Assembly (NCBI GenBank): GCA_022497155.1
Contig: MU385767.1
Location: 62,001-126,000, forward strand
Direction: 5' to 3'
From: Whalleya microplaca
Lineage: Eukaryota; Ascomycota; Sordariomycetes; Xylariales; Xylariaceae
DNA length: 64,000 nucleotides
Position 1 is the stretch's first letter; every line of letters begins with the position of its first letter. Positions 59,620 through 64,000 of the stretch are shown here, one piece after another. The notes below the pieces were generated by a model, which was not told where the DNA came from, did not search any database, and saw nothing but the letters and a program-made list of their open reading frames with translations. The position numbers and the translations under genes were made by a program.

Positions 59620-59910
59620 ATGTGCGTCACGACAACACACAAAGACTGGTGTCCGATGGGCAGCCACTGGATCGAGAACACGGGCTACAACGAGATCGAG
59701 CACTGCGAGGATTACCACCCATGGGCATTCTGCCAGAACCAGACCACCATCGGGCCCGAGAAGGTCGACGAGTACGACTGCAATGCCTGCATCGAGGAAC
59801 ACAAGGACGAGCTGCCCAACGGGGTCGATTCCGAACACGAGGAGGAAGAGCAAGAACAAGAACAAGAACAAGAACAAGACCCGGAGTCGGAGGTGTCAGA
59901 GGAGGAGTAG
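59620..59910 (+). CDS. six-cysteine WC-P-x-G-x-HWIE family protein, copy 2
   Basis: Intronless, 96 aa, ATG 59620 (context CCAAGATG). Cysteines at 2, 11, 29, 38, 54 and 57, as in copy 1. It carries DWCPMGSHWIENTGYNEIE, then YDCNACIEE. The extra length is an acidic tail with an EQ dipeptide run (encoded by GAACAA repeats near 59845-59880) ending SEVSEEE. The promoter resembles that of copy 1 (TATATATAC, then GCGACTGCTCTCAT). No signal peptide. Function unknown. Confidence 0.75.
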   Translation: MCVTTTHKDWCPMGSHWIENTGYNEIEHCEDYHPWAFCQNQTTIGPEKVDEYDCNACIEEHKDELPNGVDSEHEEEEQEQEQEQEQDPESEVSEEE

Positions 59911-61116
59911 AAGCAAACCAAGGGAACTAAATGCAGAGTTGGTTGGTTGGGAGGGACGTTGCGTTGTTTTGACGATAGGGATGAGCGCATTGCGTTCCTT
60001 TACCCTCGTTTGCCGGGAGCACGATAGGGACTTTACCTAGGTATTAGATCCGGTAGAGAAATAGATGAAACTGCTGCGTTTGTATTAAATCTGGGATAAC
60101 TATGCTCTGTGAATCTGTCTTTCAATGAGGGTTTATCTAATTTTATCTAGTTGATATAGTTTGACTGCTATATCAGGGGCAAACTGCCCTTCTACTGAAC
60201 TAGAGCAATTAAGCCGAGGACAAGCTGAACTATGACCAACATTAGGAGAACAAGGTGATGGAGTCGTTCCAAGCTCAAATGAAGCTACTGTATCGATTTA
60301 AGTCCAGTTGATCTGCTGCCCACGCTGAGATAATTTTGAAATTGGTGAATAGATATGACGTAGGGGTGAATGTGCAAAATTTGCGGTTGCAGTTGAATAC
60401 TTTGCCAGTTTTGTCAAGGCCAGTGCAAATGAAATACGCCCTATAGGACTGAGGGTGGTACGGGCCTACGTACGGCCAATTGCCTGGCTGTACATGTATA
60501 TATAGGGGACCCTGCTACCTTCCTATGGCTTCACCTTGCACTATCCAAGCTACTGTACTTCTCGTTACCTTTCCCCACATTGACATAGGCGCTGGGTCAG
60601 GCGTCATATCTGCTGGTCCCTTACCTAACCCATCACCGTGCCTCGAGGCCGTGATATCGTCTCAAGTACGTGTGTAACGGGTTGACGCAAGGCACCGCAA
60701 TGAGTTTGACAATACTGAGTCGTCTCTGATTACGATCATGTCACCCTCCTTCCCCTGGAATGCCTCTAATCTTGTCACTGTCAGACTTGATTCATTGTCC
60801 GACTCTCCCCTATCTTCACAGCTCTGCCGCCCCTCCACCTAACTACCCAGGTCTGCTCAACGCCAGCTACGCCTCGGACACGACGCTCTATGATTTAAAC
60901 CTCGTCAGATTCTCCACTACAACATTCTCCAGAGCAAGGAGTGTTCACTTTATAAATACATACCCTATACACACCCAGAGAGAGAAATAGAGAGAGAGAG
61001 GTACACACAAGAAGCCAACCATCCACCACATCCTCCAAAACTAAACCCCTTCTATCCAACCCAACCCCGCGAAACCCACTGAATAACCGGCAAAAAGCAA
61101 CTGGCCAACCAAAAAC
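59911..61116. other. intergenic; promoter of six-Cys copy 3
   Basis: No gene seen. A 3'-flank copy lies at about 60130-60225, and GCCAATTGCCTGG plus a TATATATAG box at 60475-60505 echo the promoters of copies 1 and 2. Purine-rich GAGAGA repeats occur at about 60978-61000. The ORF at 60480-60677 shows no recognisable motif. Confidence 0.5.
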
Positions 61117-61368
61117 ATGTGCACGGCGTATACCTTGCAGGACTGGTGCCTCCTAGGCCAGCACTGGATCTCCGGAACGGCGCGCACGGAGGTCTACCCG
61201 GACAGCTGCGGCCTCTGGTACTACCACGGGTACTGCCAGCTGCGGCGCTGGGGGGGCCGGCGGGTTGACATCCAGTACAACTGCAAGAGTTGCGTGCGGC
61301 AGCAGGAGGAGAACGACAGGCGGGCCGAGCAGAACCGCCAGCAGTCGAATTCACAGCAGCAGTCGTAA
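61117..61368 (+). CDS. six-cysteine family protein, copy 3 (diverged)
   Basis: Intronless, 83 aa. It begins MCTAYTLQDWCLLGQHWISG. Cysteines at 2, 11, 31, 40, 56 and 59: two residues are inserted between the second and third cysteine relative to copies 1 and 2, and all other spacings are the same (x8, x8, x15, x2). The C-terminus is Gln/Asn/Ser-rich (NRQQSNSQQQS). It is the most GC-rich and most diverged of the three. No signal peptide and no named family. Confidence 0.7.
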   Translation: MCTAYTLQDWCLLGQHWISGTARTEVYPDSCGLWYYHGYCQLRRWGGRRVDIQYNCKSCVRQQEENDRRAEQNRQQSNSQQQS

Positions 61369-62474
61369 GGGTAGTCTGGGGAGAAGGACGGCTTCGTTGG
61401 TATGGGGTTGCCGTCGGTATAAATTGGGCTGTATATTTTTTTTAAGGGATTGGTGAATAATGTACGGTGTTGAGTGTACCATAGGTTACCAGACAGGATG
61501 GAGACAGAGAGGGGTGGGCTATGGTGACTGGGTAGATTGGGTACCTGGCTATGAGCTACCAGAGGTTTACCTGATAAGCCTCGTAAGCGTAGTGTATCAT
61601 CACACATGACCTACAGACGCTGGGGAGAAAGTGCCTTTATAGGAGAAGAGGCAATTCTGTGCTATCTGGCTGTTTGGGGTAGGTTCTGGGCGGAACTTAT
61701 GGAAGAAGAGAAGTTCACTGTCACTCTCATCCTGCACGCCAAATGTACCTCGGGCGAGATCATGAAGGTGTACGCACGGGACCTCATCGTGGACCGAAAC
61801 CGACCGAACAACCATATCGGCAACCCGGTCATCACAGATCCAGAGGGTCTTGCTTGGCTGATTTGCAAGCTACGCAAGGACCAGGAGATCAACTCCTGGC
61901 ATGGCCATCAGTCTCGTGGAGATGGATAGCATTTGAATTTCTCTACAGTGTAGCGTTTGGAGGTTCTTTTAATGGTCTTCCTACGTCGAGTGAATGTTAC
62001 ATAGTTTCTCTTCTCGGCGAAATTAATTTATTGTGAAGTGGCGCATGATCATACATGTGGGTGTTTGTGAGATATAAAGCTCTACCATGATACATATGAC
62101 ATTAACACGGGGAAATCGCATGTATAAGTCCAAAGAATTCGGTCTCCTTGTTATTGGTATCGTCTTCGGGAGTGTTTAAGGAGCTCTGACATATAGTAGG
62201 GCACTGTGGTTTGCAATGTCTAGTAGCCTGTTGCTGTGAGAATCCTAGGGATTATGTCCAGATAAGCCTGGTATTCATACGATAAATGTGCAACATAAAA
62301 GCACGATTAAGAATGTGACGATTATACGTGCATAGGTAGATGGATAGGGGCTAAGACTTTCTAGCATAAAAACATCGGTTCTTCTCGTAGCGTACTTCAA
62401 TTTACTAAGCCTTCTTTGAAGCCGGCGCGTAGTTAACCTATCCGCTCAACCAATCATTCTCAAGCCATAGAACC
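61369..62474. other. intergenic with one doubtful ORF
   Basis: The ORF at 61606-61929 (plus) is 107 codons and reads as plausible protein in its second half (VYARDLIVDRNRPNNHIGNP), but I recognise no family and it could be a gene fragment. The rest is AT-rich. Confidence 0.35.
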
Positions 62475-63833
62475 CTAGTTGTTAGGAAACCCAGCCCTGA
62501 GGTTATCATACTTCGTATGCGGATAGTCCAAACAATTCCTCCTGTGGTCCAGCGCCTGGGGACCGCCAAGGCCATGAACCACATTTCCAATCAAGCTCTG
62601 CGGCCCCTCCTTATCCGCGCTGCTCTCCCACCACATCGCCCCGCCGAGCGCCCAGTCCCGCACAAAATGCGTCTTCATCCGCGCCATCTCGACCGTGTCG
62701 TAGCTGACCATCGTCCGTGTTCCCGGGTGGTAGCAGTAGCTGGCCCCCGCGGCCCTGTCGATCCGCTCCTCCGAGCCAGGGAGAGGGAGCTTCTTGTAGT
62801 CGTGCACGCCGTTCTCCCATGTGCCCTCGCCGATGCCGCTGTAGCTGCACCCGGGCCCGTCCGTGTTCTGGAATGCGCGACCGTACAGTGGCATCCCTAG
62901 CACGATCTTGCCCGGCGCCACGCCGTGCGAGGTGTAGTAGTTCAGGGCCCCGGTCGTGCTGAAGGGAGTAGAGCGGGGGTTCTGCGCGGACGGGAATATG
63001 TTCGCCTGGTGGCCCGCGGTCTGGTCCCAGGACCCCGCGTAATCGTACGCCATTAGGTTCCAGAAATCCAGAAGGCGGTCCATGGCGGGGATGTTCAGCT
63101 TTTGATAGTTTTGCGCGCCCGCCGGACAGGCGACGGTGAGCTCAAAGTGGTAAAAGGCGGGCAGCGTTCGACTGTAGCCGTCCATGGCGTCGCGCACGGC
63201 CTGTAGCAAGGCAACGAAGTCATTCGCCTCTGCGGGGGATTGTGGATACTCCCAGTCAATGTCGATGCCATCGAAGCCGAGGTTCTTGATCAGCTCGACG
63301 CAGGAATTGGCAAAATTGGCCCGACCTTGCGGCGTAGAGGCGGGCTGCTTGAAGTTGGAGCTGTAGGTCCAGCCGCCTACAGACAGGAGGACCTTCAGGT
63401 TGCGATTCCTGCGCTTCAGCAGATTAAGTTGCTTCATGCACCCGTACAGATTTGTGCCGCTGTCGTTCCAGCTGTCGCCCTCCCAGTGGATGTCAGTATC
63501 CGCCCAGGTGTCGGTCAGATACACCTCGCCCGAGTCGGGGCGCACGTTGGCGAATGCATAGAGAATATGGGTGAGCTTATCGGCAGGTAGATCCTGGGGC
63601 CGATGCTTGCGACCGTAGATGGCCCAGTTGACAAAGTACGCAACTGTGCGGTAATGCTCTGGTCCGCCTCCCATGTTTGTATTTGGTTTGGGGTTTGAGA
63701 TAATGCTAGGTATATATTGGCTGGAAATAAGACTGGAGAGTGACGAGGGTGAGATATTCCCAAGTAGGAGGATGGTGAATAATATTGCCAATGGGAGGAG
63801 ATAGAGAAGAGAAGGTCTGAGTGATGAGAACAT
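62475..63833 (-). CDS. GH18 chitinase (class V)
   Basis: Intronless, 452 aa, minus strand, ATG 63831-63833. An N-terminal hydrophobic segment (LLYLLPLAILFTILLLG) acts as signal peptide or anchor. The TIM barrel shows YFVNWAIYGRKH, LKVLLSVGGWTYS (the SxGG motif), FDGIDIDWEYP with the DxxDxDxE catalytic residues (Glu at about 195), LMAYDYAGSWD and GGAMWWESS. It hydrolyses chitin beta-1,4 bonds and may serve wall remodelling or scavenging. No carbohydrate-binding module or GPI signal follows the barrel. An in-frame ATG at MGGGPEHYRT (about residue 54) would give a cytosolic form. I prefer the longer one because its leader is a good signal sequence. Confidence 0.93.
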   Translation of the reverse strand: MFSSLRPSLLYLLPLAILFTILLLGNISPSSLSSLISSQYIPSIISNPKPNTNMGGGPEHYRTVAYFVNWAIYGRKHRPQDLPADKLTHILYAFANVRPDSGEVYLTDTWADTDIHWEGDSWNDSGTNLYGCMKQLNLLKRRNRNLKVLLSVGGWTYSSNFKQPASTPQGRANFANSCVELIKNLGFDGIDIDWEYPQSPAEANDFVALLQAVRDAMDGYSRTLPAFYHFELTVACPAGAQNYQKLNIPAMDRLLDFWNLMAYDYAGSWDQTAGHQANIFPSAQNPRSTPFSTTGALNYYTSHGVAPGKIVLGMPLYGRAFQNTDGPGCSYSGIGEGTWENGVHDYKKLPLPGSEERIDRAAGASYCYHPGTRTMVSYDTVEMARMKTHFVRDWALGGAMWWESSADKEGPQSLIGNVVHGLGGPQALDHRRNCLDYPHTKYDNLRAGFPNN

Positions 63834-64000
63834 ATGATGACTAGAATTTTTTATATGCTCCCTAGGGCCTTCTATCTGGAATCAAATCAGGGTCAGGCTC
63901 GGATAATCAGGTCGACATTCAGGTCTTGTAGTGTGGCTTGGAGCTTGTGTGTACGGTGGCGATGCAAGAGTAGCTCTTCTCGGCTTCGCTCAGCTCCATT
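63834..64000. other. 5' flank of the chitinase gene
   Basis: Short upstream region reaching the window edge. No further feature seen. Confidence 0.5.

Noticed and set aside
61606..61929. 107-codon plus-strand ORF beside the six-Cys cluster
   Set aside because: Partly protein-like, but no family is recognised and there is no exon continuation. Could be a fragment, so not called.

Overview
This window is nuclear DNA of a filamentous ascomycete (Pezizomycotina, most likely Sordariomycetes). Genes are split by short introns (about 48-163 nt) with GTRNGT donors, CTRAC/CTAAC branch sites and YAG acceptors. The gene set is typically fungal: SMC4, eIF1, eS26, ubiquitin-eS31, CWH43, GH76, GH18, a P450, DUF3712 and small secreted Cys-rich proteins. 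GC-rich genes are separated by long AT-rich stretches with few credible ORFs, degenerate repeats and CCTAGG/ACCTAGGT palindromes, as in genomes shaped by repeat-induced point mutation (RIP).

Layout. 1-12.7 kb: C-terminal part of CWH43, a secreted GH76 mannanase-like enzyme, a DUF3712 membrane protein (minus), a secreted 772-aa protein built of thirty 19-residue modules, and a 65-aa secreted Cys-rich protein. 15.5-16.1 kb: eIF1. 17.8-22.1 kb: the most unusual locus. Three proteins (an alpha/beta-hydrolase of the SesB type, a small tail-anchored protein, and a small soluble protein) carry the same 18-residue N/Q/G repeat, which resembles the amyloid motifs used in fungal cell-death signalling. 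23.4 kb: a 10-N assembly gap flanked by an error-rich second copy of the same sequence. 24.5 kb: tRNA-Glu(CTC). 25.4-27.2 kb: a cytochrome P450. 29.4-35.9 kb: two Fta2-type kinase-fold paralogues flanking a 498-aa ORF with a possible nuclease-like core. 36.4-42.5 kb: an ELYS-like nucleoporin gene divergent from SMC4. 45.0-50.7 kb: two same-strand multi-exon genes of uncertain function, the second interrupted by an in-frame TAG. 51.7-53.1 kb: a low-complexity protein and an 8-Cys secreted protein. 55.1-57.1 kb: divergent eS26 and ubiquitin-eS31. 58.2-61.4 kb: three tandem paralogues of a six-cysteine family beginning MC...WC. 62.5-63.8 kb: a GH18 chitinase.

Housekeeping genes (eIF1, ELYS/SMC4, eS26/Ubi-eS31) are compact and GC-rich. 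The accessory genes lie in AT-rich DNA that also holds three copies of a short dispersed element, two of them with 5-bp target-site duplications. Exon boundaries were deduced by eye from splice consensus and reading frame. Function names rest on motif and family recognition, not on database searches.
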